Source of the DNA: Acidobacteriota bacterium
GTDB taxonomy: Bacteria; Acidobacteriota; Terriglobia; Terriglobales; Acidobacteriaceae
Assembly (NCBI GenBank): GCA_021846945.1
Contig: JAJZVZ010000012.1
Location: 1-55,190, forward strand
Reading direction: 5' to 3'
DNA: 55,190 nucleotides
Under the pieces are notes generated by a model, which worked only from the letters and a program-made list of their open reading frames with translations, made no database searches and was not told the DNA's origin. The position numbers and the translations under genes were made by a program. This document shows positions 41,794 through 50,325 of the stretch, one piece after another (within the stretch, counting starts at the first letter, position 1; every line of letters begins with the position of its first letter).

Positions 41794-43860
41794 CTATTCG
41801 TTTTGCGGCAGCTTGTAGGGTGTTTGCAGATATGCCCGCGCCTGGTTGACCGCGCCCTGAGTATTGTCGTTGGTCTGCACGGCCAGGCGGTACTCATTGA
41901 CCGCGCGGTCGCGCTGGCCGGTGAGGTCGAAGATTTTGCCAATCTGAATATGGCTCCAAACCTCGGTCCAGGGCGGGTCATCATCGCCACGCAGAGCCGC
42001 GCGGAAGGCATCCACGCTGGCCTGGTAGTTGCGTTGGGCAAAAAGCACTTCGCCAATCCGGTAGTGCGCGAGCGAACTCTCCGGATTCGCCTTCAACGCC
42101 TGCTGGTACTGGGCCAGTGCGCCCACGAGATCACCCTGCGCCACCAGTTGCTGCCCCTTCAGGATGTCAACCCGCACCTGCATATCGGGCGATGATTTGA
42201 GCACCCAGTCGTCAGGATCGACGGTGATCCGCCGTGGCCGTCCGAAGGTGTCCACTACGAACTGCGAATTGGTGCCCACCACTTCGATCTTCTGGTTCAC
42301 CGTCTTGCCGTCGGTCTCGATACGCAGATCAACCGGCATGCGGAAGAGATCGAGGTCCTGGTTGATTTCTCCGATCGTACGGAAGCCCTTGTTATTCCCC
42401 AGGCGGTAGACGGCGTACTTGTCTGTGAACTGTGGAGCGCCGGTGCCATCGACCCATTGAGAGAAGAAAGGCATGAGCTGTTGTTGGCTCTGCTCCTCAG
42501 CCACCTTCTCAACCTGCGCCGTATCAACGGATTTGCCGGCGTATTGGCTCAGAATGCCCTTGAGCGTAGCCAGAAAGGTTTTGTCGCCGACCTCCCCGCG
42601 CAGCATGTGGAAGATCATCGCGCCCTTTTCAAGCGTCATGGACTGAAACTGCGGCGAGAACGGGCTCAGCCGCCCGGCGCTCGAGAGCGGAATCGTATCG
42701 TAAGCCAGCGCGCCGGCAGAGACGTCCGTCAGAGCTGCGTCCAGCGCGTTTCGGCCGCTCTGGTCTTCCAGAAACATCAGCTCGCCATAGCGTGACATGC
42801 CGTTGGTGATCCATGCATCGTTCAGAGTTCGGGGGCTTACCTCGCAACCCCACCACTGGTGCGCGATCGTGTTGGCCAGCAGGCGAATGCCCGACTTGTC
42901 ACCCACGCGCGATCCCTGCATGGCCGCCAGTTCAGGTCCCCATGCCGCCGGCAGCGTATCATCCGGCAGCTCCACCACGTTCAGGCGGCTCGTCACCGGC
43001 ATCCCGAAGCTGTTGGTGAAAAAGTCGAACTCCTTGGCCGCAGTCTGCGCCAGCTCGCTGCCCGACTTTTGCTGGCTCGCTGTCAGGTAGATCTTGATAT
43101 TTCCAGCTTCCGCCGAAATCGGATTGTCGAAGCGGCCTGCAATGACCGTTCCCGGAAAGTCTGGCTTGTTCCAATCAAAGTTGAACTGCTCGCCCGGTTT
43201 CCCGTTCGAGAGCGTGACGGGCTGCGGAGCGCCCTGGCTGCCGCTGGCAATTACCTGTATTCCCTGCGGCACGCTAATCTGCATCTTCGCCGTGAAGCGG
43301 CCGGTCAAGTAGCCGACCATGGGAAACCACCGCGCAGGATACAACAGGTAGCTGATTGGCTCCTGAATGGCTGCAAGCTTCAGGCCTTCGACTGGCCCAT
43401 CTTCATTTCCGGTGATGATGCCGTCATACACGAAGGTCCAGTGCACCGGTTGTCCTTCGACAAAGGGCGTGGAGGGCACCACGCGGATGCTGCCGTCCGC
43501 CGTGCGCTCGCCATCCAGCAACTTCCCGCTGTCATCGGTGATCTTGGTGATCTTCAACGCGGGATGGAATCCAAAGGTGGCAACCTCAAGGTTGGACGGA
43601 GCGGTGAAGGTAACTACCGTCGTGGCCGAAAGGTGGTGGGTCGATGGATCCAGTTCGGCATTAATTGTATAGCCGGTGATGGTAAGTGCCGGACGCGCCT
43701 GCATCTGTGCCCGCAGCGGAGGCACCGGCATGAGCGCTACCGCCAGGATCCCCAACGTGCCAACCAAGGTGCCCAGTTCCCATCTCTTCCGCAAGTCCCG
43801 CCTGTTGCTCCACATAGCACTTATCATCGCATTGCCGCCGTTCTCATGGCAGTTGCTCAT
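41794..43860 (-). CDS. M1-aminopeptidase-like protein without catalytic residues, with C-terminal TPR region
   Basis: The start is ATG 43860, nine nt after the lpxB stop; ATG 43827 or 43815 are possible. The 688-aa product has a membrane anchor or signal (LGTLVGTLGILAVALMPVP) and then an M1-type N-terminal beta domain (about 50-260). The region matching the peptidase core reads LLANTIAHQWWG where M1 enzymes have HELAHQWFG. Thus the first zinc His is Asn and the catalytic Glu is Thr. The third ligand, Glu 19 residues after the retained His, is Asn (ITNGM, codon at 42802-42804). The C terminus carries TPR-like repeats (LVGALAQYQQALKANPESSL, YQASVDAFRAAL). A binding or scaffold role outside the cytoplasm is inferred; annotation as active peptidase would be wrong. 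Confidence 0.82.
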   Translation of the reverse strand: MSNCHENGGNAMISAMWSNRRDLRKRWELGTLVGTLGILAVALMPVPPLRAQMQARPALTITGYTINAELDPSTHHLSATTVVTFTAPSNLEVATFGFHPALKITKITDDSGKLLDGERTADGSIRVVPSTPFVEGQPVHWTFVYDGIITGNEDGPVEGLKLAAIQEPISYLLYPARWFPMVGYLTGRFTAKMQISVPQGIQVIASGSQGAPQPVTLSNGKPGEQFNFDWNKPDFPGTVIAGRFDNPISAEAGNIKIYLTASQQKSGSELAQTAAKEFDFFTNSFGMPVTSRLNVVELPDDTLPAAWGPELAAMQGSRVGDKSGIRLLANTIAHQWWGCEVSPRTLNDAWITNGMSRYGELMFLEDQSGRNALDAALTDVSAGALAYDTIPLSSAGRLSPFSPQFQSMTLEKGAMIFHMLRGEVGDKTFLATLKGILSQYAGKSVDTAQVEKVAEEQSQQQLMPFFSQWVDGTGAPQFTDKYAVYRLGNNKGFRTIGEINQDLDLFRMPVDLRIETDGKTVNQKIEVVGTNSQFVVDTFGRPRRITVDPDDWVLKSSPDMQVRVDILKGQQLVAQGDLVGALAQYQQALKANPESSLAHYRIGEVLFAQRNYQASVDAFRAALRGDDDPPWTEVWSHIQIGKIFDLTGQRDRAVNEYRLAVQTNDNTQGAVNQARAYLQTPYKLPQNE

Positions 43861-43869
43861 CTACCTCGT

Positions 43870-45117
43870 TCAGGAGAGCGCGGCGGGTTGGGTTGCTGCC
43901 CTGGCCCGTTCACCTATCTCCGCTACTACAATCTCTGCCACCCGCTCCACGGCGCCCGGAGTCTTATCTCCGCGCTCCCGTGCCCGGACGGTCAGTGCAT
44001 TCCGAATCTCTGCCAACTCCTGCATCATGGACTGCCGAGGTGCGCCGTCCGGTAGCAGCCTCTCGATCTGTTGGACGATATTTGCGGCCGTGAAGTCCTT
44101 TTGAATCAATTCGGGCACGATCCGCTTCCCGGCAATCAGGTTCGCCATGGCCACATGCGGTACCTTTACCGTTCGCCGGGCAATGGCGTAGGTCAGGGGC
44201 GAAACCCGGTAGACGACCACGAAAGGATTGCCGATCAGCGCCGCCTCCACCGTGGCTGTGCCGCTGGCTACCACCGAGGCGCGGGCGTGCAGCAGAACGG
44301 CGCGGGCATCGTCCACAAGCCTCACCGTTACTCCACCGCCGTGCTCCTTCACCAGCGCCAGCACGTCGGACCGCTGCGCCTGGCTCAGGGTCGGAGCCAA
44401 AGGCGTCAGAAACTCGAACTCCGTGCTCGCTTCTCGCCCGGACCGGCCCGGCATCGCCAGGCAGCGCGCCGCCTCCAGCATCACCGGCAGGTGGTCGCGA
44501 ATCTCTCTGGGACGGCTTCCCGGCAGCAGCCCGATCCATGTCTTCGCGGGGTTCAGGCCATTTTCCGCCGCGAATTGCTGGCGGCTGATCGCCGGTGGCG
44601 GCAGCTCCGCCAGCGGGTGCCCCACAAACTCCGCCTCCACGCCATGCTCGCGATAGAACGGCTCCTCAAAGGGAAAGATCACCAGCATTCGGCGGACGTA
44701 TTTCTGCACCAGCCGGATGCGATGTTTCTTCCAGGCCCACAGTTGCGGGCTGACAAAGTAGATCACGGGGACATGCATCTGGTCGAATTCCCTGGCCAGC
44801 CGGAAATGGATCTCCGGGAAGTCAATGAGCACGGCCACATTCGGCCGCCGCTCGCGGATCGCCCGCTTGAGCTTGCGGTATTCGCCATAGATGCGCGGCA
44901 GATGCCGGACGACCTCGGTCAGTCCCATCACCGCTACATCCTCGGCGCGCACCACCCGATCGAGGCCAGCCGCCTCCATGCGCGCTCCGCCCATGCCAAA
45001 AAACTGCGCGGTTTGCTCGCTCGCGGCCAGCCGCTTCCGGATCGCCGTTGTCAGCAGCGCGCCGTAGTGCTCGCCGCTGGCCTCGCCTGCCGAGATGAAG
45101 AGGGTGGGGCCTGACAT
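43870..45117 (-). CDS. lpxB: Lipid-A-disaccharide synthase
   Basis: ATG 45117 with GAGG eight nt upstream gives 415 aa; the nine-codon extension upstream is unlikely. Motifs are ISAGEASGEHYGALL at the N terminus, GMGGARMEAAGLD, VLIDFPEIHFRLA, YFVSPQLWAWKKHRI and EFVGHPLAE, then LLPGSRPREI. The C-terminal half has ASGTATVEAALIGNPFVVVYR. LpxB joins UDP-2,3-diacyl-glucosamine and lipid X to make the lipid A disaccharide at the inner membrane. The rest of the lpx set is not in the window. The M1-like gene is probably co-transcribed just downstream. Confidence 0.95.
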   Translation of the reverse strand: MSGPTLFISAGEASGEHYGALLTTAIRKRLAASEQTAQFFGMGGARMEAAGLDRVVRAEDVAVMGLTEVVRHLPRIYGEYRKLKRAIRERRPNVAVLIDFPEIHFRLAREFDQMHVPVIYFVSPQLWAWKKHRIRLVQKYVRRMLVIFPFEEPFYREHGVEAEFVGHPLAELPPPAISRQQFAAENGLNPAKTWIGLLPGSRPREIRDHLPVMLEAARCLAMPGRSGREASTEFEFLTPLAPTLSQAQRSDVLALVKEHGGGVTVRLVDDARAVLLHARASVVASGTATVEAALIGNPFVVVYRVSPLTYAIARRTVKVPHVAMANLIAGKRIVPELIQKDFTAANIVQQIERLLPDGAPRQSMMQELAEIRNALTVRARERGDKTPGAVERVAEIVVAEIGERARAATQPAALS

Positions 45118-45291
45118 GCTGCGCGCCTCGTCCCGCGCTGGCAATCATCATACAAGCCCGCCGGTGCGGCCGCGGGAAAGGCATGTGCGAATGCGTTGCA
45201 TGGACTACCTCGGCCCGGATACACTCGAAAGACCCGGCCGGGGATTTCCCCCCAAATTCAATACCCCAGCCCCGCAATGAGGAGGTTGACT

Positions 45292-46317
45292 ATGAACCCC
45301 GGGAATCACTCTGAGGGACCCCTGACTCCAGCCGTGGTTTTCGAAATGCTGCAAGCGCATCAGCGCACGGCAGCTTTGAAAGCTGCAATTGATCTCGATA
45401 TCTTCCGGGCCGTGGGCGATGGCCCCGGCGATGTAAGCTCTATCGCCCGCCACTGCTCGGCCTCGGAACGCGGAATTCGCATCCTTTGCGATTTCCTCAC
45501 CATCAACGGCGTCCTGGCGAAAGAGGATGGGCGTTACCGGCATACGCCGGCAAGCGCTGCCTTCCTTGATCCGCGCTCTCCGTCGTGCCTGGCATCGATC
45601 GCGCAGTTTCTCGCCAACCCGGCCATGCATGAACCCTACAACCAACTGGCTGAGATTGTGCGCACGGGCCGCACCAGTATGCCCGGAGACGGCAGTGTCG
45701 AGCCGGAAAATCCCATCTGGGTGCAGTTTGCTGAAACCATGGCGCCGATGATGGCGCCAATGGCAGGCCCGCTGGGCGCGGTCGTGCTCGACGGGCACAA
45801 CGGTCCCATGCGCGTGCTCGATATCGCTGCCGGCCATGGCCTCTTTGGTATCGAAATCGCCAAGCAGAATCCGCAGGCGCACGTTACCGGACTTGACTGG
45901 GCGCCGGTGCTGCGCGTGGCGCTGGACAACGCACGCAAAGCAGGCGTGCACGACCGCTACAACATGCTGCCGGGCAGCGCCTTCGATGTGGAGTTTGGCG
46001 GGCCGTATGACGCCGTGCTGCTCACCAACTTCCTGCACCACTTCGATCAACCCACCTGCGTCGGCCTGCTCAAGAAGGTCCGTTCTGCATTGCAGCCCGG
46101 TGGGCGCGTGGCCACGCTGGAGTTTGTGCCCAATGAAGATCGCGTCTCCCCGCCGATGCCCGCGGCCTTCGCCCTGACCATGCTGACTTCGACCCCCGCC
46201 GGCGATGCCTACCCGCTGAGCGCGCTGACGGCGATGTACAGCGAAGCAGGCTTCAATGGCATCACCGCGCATCCCATTCCCATGAGCCCGCATACGGTGG
46301 TGATGGGACACGCTTGA
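45292..46317 (+). CDS. SAM-dependent O-methyltransferase with winged-helix N terminus
   Basis: ATG 45292 is six nt after a perfect AGGAGG. The 341-aa product has an N-terminal dimerisation/winged-helix domain (AVVFEMLQAHQRTAALKAAI; CSASERGIRILCDFL) and a class I methyltransferase domain. The SAM motif there is MRVLDIAAGHGLFGIEIA (about residues 180-197), followed by VTGLDWAP and VLLTNFLHHFDQ. This architecture is that of small-molecule O-methyltransferases (acetylserotonin/hydroxyneurosporene type), including some in secondary metabolism. No biosynthetic cluster is adjacent, and the substrate is unknown. It is divergent from lpxB and convergent with the DAHP synthase gene. Confidence 0.85.
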   Translation: MNPGNHSEGPLTPAVVFEMLQAHQRTAALKAAIDLDIFRAVGDGPGDVSSIARHCSASERGIRILCDFLTINGVLAKEDGRYRHTPASAAFLDPRSPSCLASIAQFLANPAMHEPYNQLAEIVRTGRTSMPGDGSVEPENPIWVQFAETMAPMMAPMAGPLGAVVLDGHNGPMRVLDIAAGHGLFGIEIAKQNPQAHVTGLDWAPVLRVALDNARKAGVHDRYNMLPGSAFDVEFGGPYDAVLLTNFLHHFDQPTCVGLLKKVRSALQPGGRVATLEFVPNEDRVSPPMPAAFALTMLTSTPAGDAYPLSALTAMYSEAGFNGITAHPIPMSPHTVVMGHA

Positions 46318-46333
46318 GGGCATGATAAGTCTT

Positions 46334-46369
46334 CCCGCTTCCCACCCGCCCTGGCGGAAGGGAAGCGGG
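46334..46369. terminator. Bidirectional hairpin between convergent genes
   Basis: CCCGCTTCCC (46334-46343) pairs fully with GGGAAGCGGG (46360-46369), and an inner CCGCC/GGCGG stem closes most of the loop. It lies between the methyltransferase and DAHP-synthase stops. T tracts are weak on both sides. Confidence 0.6.
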
Positions 46370-46394
46370 GAAACCTACTTTCTGAATTGGGAAA

Positions 46395-47453
46395 CTACTC
46401 CCTTTGTCTGGACCGAACGGCGCCAGCCAATTCTTTGAGCAGTTCGTGTGTCTCCGTCCAGTCGATGCAGCCGTCGGTGATGCTCTGCCCATAGACCAGC
46501 GGCTTGCCCTTGACGAGCTTCTGCGCTCCGGCCACAAGGTTGCTCTCAATCATTGCGCCGAGAATGCGCTTGTCTCCAGCCGCAATCTGCCCGGCTACGT
46601 CATGGCAGACTAGCGCCTGCCGCCGGTAGTCCTTGTTGGAGTTGGCGTGGCTGAAGTCGATCATGATGCGTGGCTCGATGCCGGCCTTCTCCATGCGCGC
46701 CGCCGTGTCGGCCACGCAATCGGCGGTGTAGTTCACCGTCTTGCGGCCGCCGCGCAGGATGATGTGGCAGTCGGGATTCCCGGTGGTGACGAAGATGGCC
46801 GATTGCCCATGCTTGGTGTGGCCCAGAAACGTATGCGAGTGCGCCGCCGAAAGAATGGCGTCGATAGCGATCTGCACGTCTCCCGAGGTCCCGTTTTTGA
46901 AGCCCACCGGGCACGAGACTCCGGAGACCAACTGGCGATGCACCTGGCTTTCTGTGGTGCGTGCTCCAATGGCTCCCCAGCTTACCAGTCCGGCAATGTA
47001 CTGGGGCGAGATCATGTCGAGAAACTCGGTGCCCGTGGGTACGCCCATCTCGGCCAGGTCCAGCAGCAGGTGGCGCGCCATGCGCAGCCCGTCGTTGATC
47101 TTGAAGGACTGATCGAGGTGGGGGTCGTTGATCAGGCCCTTCCAGCCGATGGTGGTGCGCGGCTTCTCGAAGTACACGCGCATCACGATGCGCAGCTCGC
47201 CGGCAAACTCCTCAATTGCGCCCCTGAGCAGCGCAGCGTATTCGCGCGCCGCCTTGGTGTCGTGAATCGAACAGGGGCCGGCAAGTACCAGAAGTCGCGA
47301 GTCGCGCCCGTTCAGGATCGCGGAGATCTCTTTGCGGGTGTTGAAGATGGTGTTGGAGGCGGCTTCGTTGACCGGCCTTTCTTCTTCAAGAAAAACGGGC
47401 GGCAGAACAACCTTCGTCCATTTGATGCGGATGTCTTCTGTAGTGTGAAACAT
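46395..47453 (-). CDS. 3-deoxy-7-phosphoheptulonate (DAHP) synthase, class I
   Basis: The 352-aa enzyme starts at ATG 47453 behind AGGAAAG. It shows the AroF/G/H pattern: LVLAGPCSIHD, RVYFEKPRTTIGWKGLINDP, GARTTESQVHRQLVSGVSCP, VGFKNGTSG, then DFSHANSNKD and GQSITDGCIDW. It condenses phosphoenolpyruvate with erythrose-4-phosphate, the first step of the shikimate pathway in the cytoplasm. Which aromatic amino acid inhibits it is not evident. No other aro genes are near. It is divergent from a DsbA-like gene. Confidence 0.95.
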   Translation of the reverse strand: MFHTTEDIRIKWTKVVLPPVFLEEERPVNEAASNTIFNTRKEISAILNGRDSRLLVLAGPCSIHDTKAAREYAALLRGAIEEFAGELRIVMRVYFEKPRTTIGWKGLINDPHLDQSFKINDGLRMARHLLLDLAEMGVPTGTEFLDMISPQYIAGLVSWGAIGARTTESQVHRQLVSGVSCPVGFKNGTSGDVQIAIDAILSAAHSHTFLGHTKHGQSAIFVTTGNPDCHIILRGGRKTVNYTADCVADTAARMEKAGIEPRIMIDFSHANSNKDYRRQALVCHDVAGQIAAGDKRILGAMIESNLVAGAQKLVKGKPLVYGQSITDGCIDWTETHELLKELAGAVRSRQRE

Positions 47454-47640
47454 AGTACTTTCCTGAAATCCGGAACAGGGAAAAATGGCCTCGGCAGGGG
47501 AAAATTTCGATACACCCCTCCTTAAAATCTACCAGCCCGGGGCGGCAGATGGCGCGGGTGGAAGCAGCGCCGGTGGCCGCCACCAAGCCGGAGAGCCGGG
47601 TCCGGCGCATTACAATCAGGAAGGGGGATGTACGTCTTCT

Positions 47641-48291
47641 ATGGCCTTTCTCAGCCGATATTTCCGCAGCCTGCGTCTTCTGTGTGGAGTGGCCGCGCTT
47701 GCGGCCTTTGCCCTTGTTTGCCACGCTCAATTCGGCTCCGTGCCGGCTACGCAGGTGCTGGACGCCTCCTGCCTGAAGCCGCCGCCGGGCGCGCGCGTCG
47801 CCATCGTTGAATTCGCGGACATGGAGTGCCCCACCTGTGGCCACGATAATCCCATCATCAAGGCGGCTGCGGAAAAGTACCACATTCCGTGGATCCGCCA
47901 CGATTTTCCCATTCGCTACCACGCATGGAGCTTTCAGGCAGCCGTCTATGCCCGCTGGTTCGACACGCATTCCAAGAAGATCGGCGACGACTATCGGGAT
48001 GCGGTCTTCGCCAACCAGCCGAATATCTATAACCTGGGTGTTTTGAGAGACTTTACGCGGAAGTTTGCCCAGAGCCACGGCTTAACCCTGCCCTTTGACG
48101 TCGATCCGCAGGGCAAACTGGCTGATGCCGTCAGAGCCGACTATGCTCTCGGCGTGCGTACCGGAGTGAACCACACGCCTACAGTCTGGATCGTCACGTC
48201 CCAGAGCAAGGGATCGCCGTATATGGAGGTTTCGACGGATATGTCGGACCTCGACAGCACCATCCAACGGGCGCTCAACGAAACCAAATGA
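47641..48291 (+). CDS. DsbA-like secreted thioredoxin-fold protein
   Basis: ATG 47641 leads into a signal peptide (SLRLLCGVAALAAFALVCHA); the frame is open from 47485 but that part has no ribosome site. The 216-aa product has the active site MECPTCGHDNP (CPTC) about 60 residues in, RHDFPIRYHAW, and the cis-Pro region NHTPTVWIV. Disulfide formation in secreted proteins is the family role. Together with the lipoprotein at 2480-3421 it is one of two Dsb-like proteins here, and the dipeptides between the Cys differ (PF and PT). Confidence 0.82.
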   Translation: MAFLSRYFRSLRLLCGVAALAAFALVCHAQFGSVPATQVLDASCLKPPPGARVAIVEFADMECPTCGHDNPIIKAAAEKYHIPWIRHDFPIRYHAWSFQAAVYARWFDTHSKKIGDDYRDAVFANQPNIYNLGVLRDFTRKFAQSHGLTLPFDVDPQGKLADAVRADYALGVRTGVNHTPTVWIVTSQSKGSPYMEVSTDMSDLDSTIQRALNETK

Positions 48292-48404
48292 GCGGCAACT
48301 TCCAGGGTTCTGCCGATTCTGTCCCGCATTCACGATGGGCAGGTCACCCAAAGCAGTTGCAGCGAGGGCGCTTCTGCACGGAGCGCGAAAATCGCCTTCA
48401 GACG

Positions 48405-48776
48405 CTAAAACGGTAAATGGTGATGGTGGTGTACAGAGCCTTCCCCGATCGGGGCTGAACCCTTCTGGGCGCTGTCCACATCACTGTATTGGACCGTTTC
48501 CACGGCATTGCTGTCTCCGTCGGTAAACGAGAATGAGGTGGGGGATAGCTTTCCAAGCGTGCCATAGCGGTCAGAGCCGTCGCCCATCACCAGGTGGATT
48601 GGGGTTCCGGGCTTATAGTGGCCGAGCTTCCTCTCTATCTTGCGCGCGTGCTTGGTTAAATTGTTGGCTTGCTTGGCTTTGTCAGGTTGCTTGGCTCCGT
48701 GCGCCGGCAGGGAGAGGGACAACGCGCAGGCAAGCGCCAGGCATAGGGTGAAATTGACACTGCGCCAGAACTTCAT
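48405..48776 (-). CDS. Small secreted protein with natural C-terminal His5 run
   Basis: ATG 48776 has GGAGG five nt upstream, giving 123 aa. A signal peptide (NFTLCLALACALSLSLPAHG) is followed by a Lys/Gln-rich segment (KQPDKAKQANNLTKHARKIE). Next comes a short beta domain (GTPIHLVMGDGSDRYGTLG, then SFSFTDGDSNAVETVQYSDV), reminiscent of the small SH3/Sm-like folds seen in exported acidobacterial proteins. The tail reads SVHHHHHLPF. The function is unknown; metal binding by the His run is possible. It is divergent from the VWFA-related gene. Confidence 0.7.
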   Translation of the reverse strand: MKFWRSVNFTLCLALACALSLSLPAHGAKQPDKAKQANNLTKHARKIERKLGHYKPGTPIHLVMGDGSDRYGTLGKLSPTSFSFTDGDSNAVETVQYSDVDSAQKGSAPIGEGSVHHHHHLPF

Positions 48777-49002
48777 ATTGCCTCCAAAAAAACTTGATGA
48801 ACAACCGGGAACCCGGAAAACAGCGTCTATGCTCACAGTACGTAAGGGTTAATTGTAAGACCCGCACGAGCCCGAATTCCACACTGGCGGCAAGACGCGA
48901 AAGTGCATGGTGTCGCAGCGCCGCTTTCCAGGCTCCCCTCATCGGAAGTGTAGAATACGCTTCCTGCCATGTCTTTGACACCGATTCGGAGGATTGAATT
49001 CC

Positions 49003-50166
49003 ATGAAGAGACTCTTGAACGGCCTGCTCCACAGCAGTGTAGCGTGGATTGTATTTCTGCCTTTGTTCGCATATGCGCAGCCGTCCGCTGCTCCCAGTAG
49101 CGCTCAGTCGCAGCAAGGGAAGACCTCTGCGCAGTCGCCGCACGCCCCAGCCATAAAGAGGCAAATTCCGCGTGCGGAAGCAGTTACCGCCTCCAGCGAC
49201 GGGCGCATTCACCTTGATGTTATTGTTACCGATGGGAAGGGAATGCCGGTGCGTGGGCTTACCGCGAAGGATTTCACCGTCCTCGACAACGGGAAGCCCA
49301 TGCCAGTTCTCTCTTTTCATGCCTACAACGCGGTCATGAATCAGCCCCCGCCTCCGGTGTCGTTCGCGATTGTGTTTGATACCGTGAATATCCAGTTCCG
49401 CCATATTGCCTATATACGGCAGCAGGTATCCAGTTTCCTGCGCCAGAACGGCGGGCATCTCACGTACCCTGTTTCCCTGCTGTATTTGACCGACACGGGG
49501 GTCAAGGTTCTCGCTCAGCCTTCGTATGACGGGAATGCGCTTGCCGCCACGCTCGATAAAGCCGATAGCAGGCTCCGGGATATTACGTTGCGGGCGGGAG
49601 ACTACGGCCAGGATGATCGCTATCAGATTTCTCTTGAACTGTTCTTGGCTGTCGTCCACGATCTGGAAAGAGTACCCGGCAGGAAAATGCTGGTCTGGCT
49701 GGGGCCGGGATGGCCTATGCTCACCAGTCCTGAATGGGACCAGCCTTCGGCGAAAGATCAAAGGTCACTCTTCAACCTGATCGTCTCGCTCTCCGCCAGG
49801 ATGCGCGAAGATCAAGTTGCGGTTGACAGCGTCGCCTATGGGGAGCCGGACGCTCACACGTATTTCTATCAGAATTACCTCAAGGGGTTGCGATCTCCTT
49901 ACCAGGCCACTGCCGACAACCTCGCGCTGAAGGTCCTTGCCACGCAGAGCGGTGGGCTCATCGTATTCCCGACCAATGATGTGACCGGCGGGATCGACAG
50001 TTGCATCCAGGATGCCAACAGCTACTATTCGATTTCATTTCAACCGCCTCACGCACGCCGGCCCAATGAGTATCACGCGCTGAAGTTGAAGGTTGACAAG
50101 CCGAAGGTTACAGTTCGCACCAATACCGGATATTACGACGATCCGCAAACGGTGTCCGCGCCTTGA
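49003..50166 (+). CDS. VWFA-related acidobacterial-type secreted protein
   Basis: ATG 49003 (MKRLLNGLL), with GGAGG upstream, gives 387 aa; a TTG three codons earlier is possible. A signal peptide and a Ser/Gln-rich linker are followed by IHLDVIVTDGKGMPVRGLTAKDF, the bacterial-Ig-like start typical of the family. A von Willebrand A-like domain comes next (FAIVFDTVNIQF, with an incomplete MIDAS DxSxS motif; MLVWLGPGWP). The end reads YSISFQPP and KVTVRTNTGYY. These are hallmarks of the VWFA-related domain proteins that are abundant in Acidobacteriota. Adhesion or protein binding outside the cell is inferred. The stop codon overlaps the -35 box of the hrcA promoter. Confidence 0.88.
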   Translation: MKRLLNGLLHSSVAWIVFLPLFAYAQPSAAPSSAQSQQGKTSAQSPHAPAIKRQIPRAEAVTASSDGRIHLDVIVTDGKGMPVRGLTAKDFTVLDNGKPMPVLSFHAYNAVMNQPPPPVSFAIVFDTVNIQFRHIAYIRQQVSSFLRQNGGHLTYPVSLLYLTDTGVKVLAQPSYDGNALAATLDKADSRLRDITLRAGDYGQDDRYQISLELFLAVVHDLERVPGRKMLVWLGPGWPMLTSPEWDQPSAKDQRSLFNLIVSLSARMREDQVAVDSVAYGEPDAHTYFYQNYLKGLRSPYQATADNLALKVLATQSGGLIVFPTNDVTGGIDSCIQDANSYYSISFQPPHARRPNEYHALKLKVDKPKVTVRTNTGYYDDPQTVSAP

Positions 50167-50191
50167 CACCACTGATAGCCCTTTCTAGAAT
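50163..50191 (+). promoter_or_regulatory. Sigma70-type promoter of the hrcA operon
   Basis: TTGACA (50163-50168), 17 nt and TAGAAT (50186-50191) form a strong promoter. The -35 overlaps the stop codon of the upstream gene. A leader of about 130 nt precedes the hrcA ATG. Confidence 0.75.
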
Positions 50192-50236
50192 TGAAACGGG
50201 ATCTCTGTTCATTTTTACTTTATAAACGCTAGAAAG
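50181..50236. promoter_or_regulatory. Inverted repeat CTTTCTAG / CTAGAAAG spanning the hrcA promoter
   Basis: CTTTCTAG (50181-50188) overlaps the -10, and its exact complement-inverse CTAGAAAG lies at 50229-50236, 40 nt apart. A canonical CIRCE element (TTAGCACTC-N9-GAGTGCTAA) is not visible in this gap, so this may be the local operator. Confidence 0.4.
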
Positions 50237-50325
50237 ATAAGCGGTTAGAGGATTACTGGCAAGGTCCGGCGCGGCCGGGAGCATTCCTTCCAGCCACGCC
50301 GAGGCCAGGACGGAGAGCAAAGAAG

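Noticed and set aside
42859..44055. 398-codon plus-strand frame opposite the M1-like and lpxB genes
   Set aside because: It overlaps two well-supported minus-strand genes, spans their junction and has no family features.
45205..46323. 372-codon minus-strand frame opposite the methyltransferase gene
   Set aside because: The plus strand has a perfect AGGAGG start and SAM motifs; the antisense frame has neither.
50167..50325. CIRCE operator for HrcA
   Set aside because: No TTAGCACTC-N9-GAGTGCTAA or close variant could be found; only the CTTTCTAG/CTAGAAAG pair is present.
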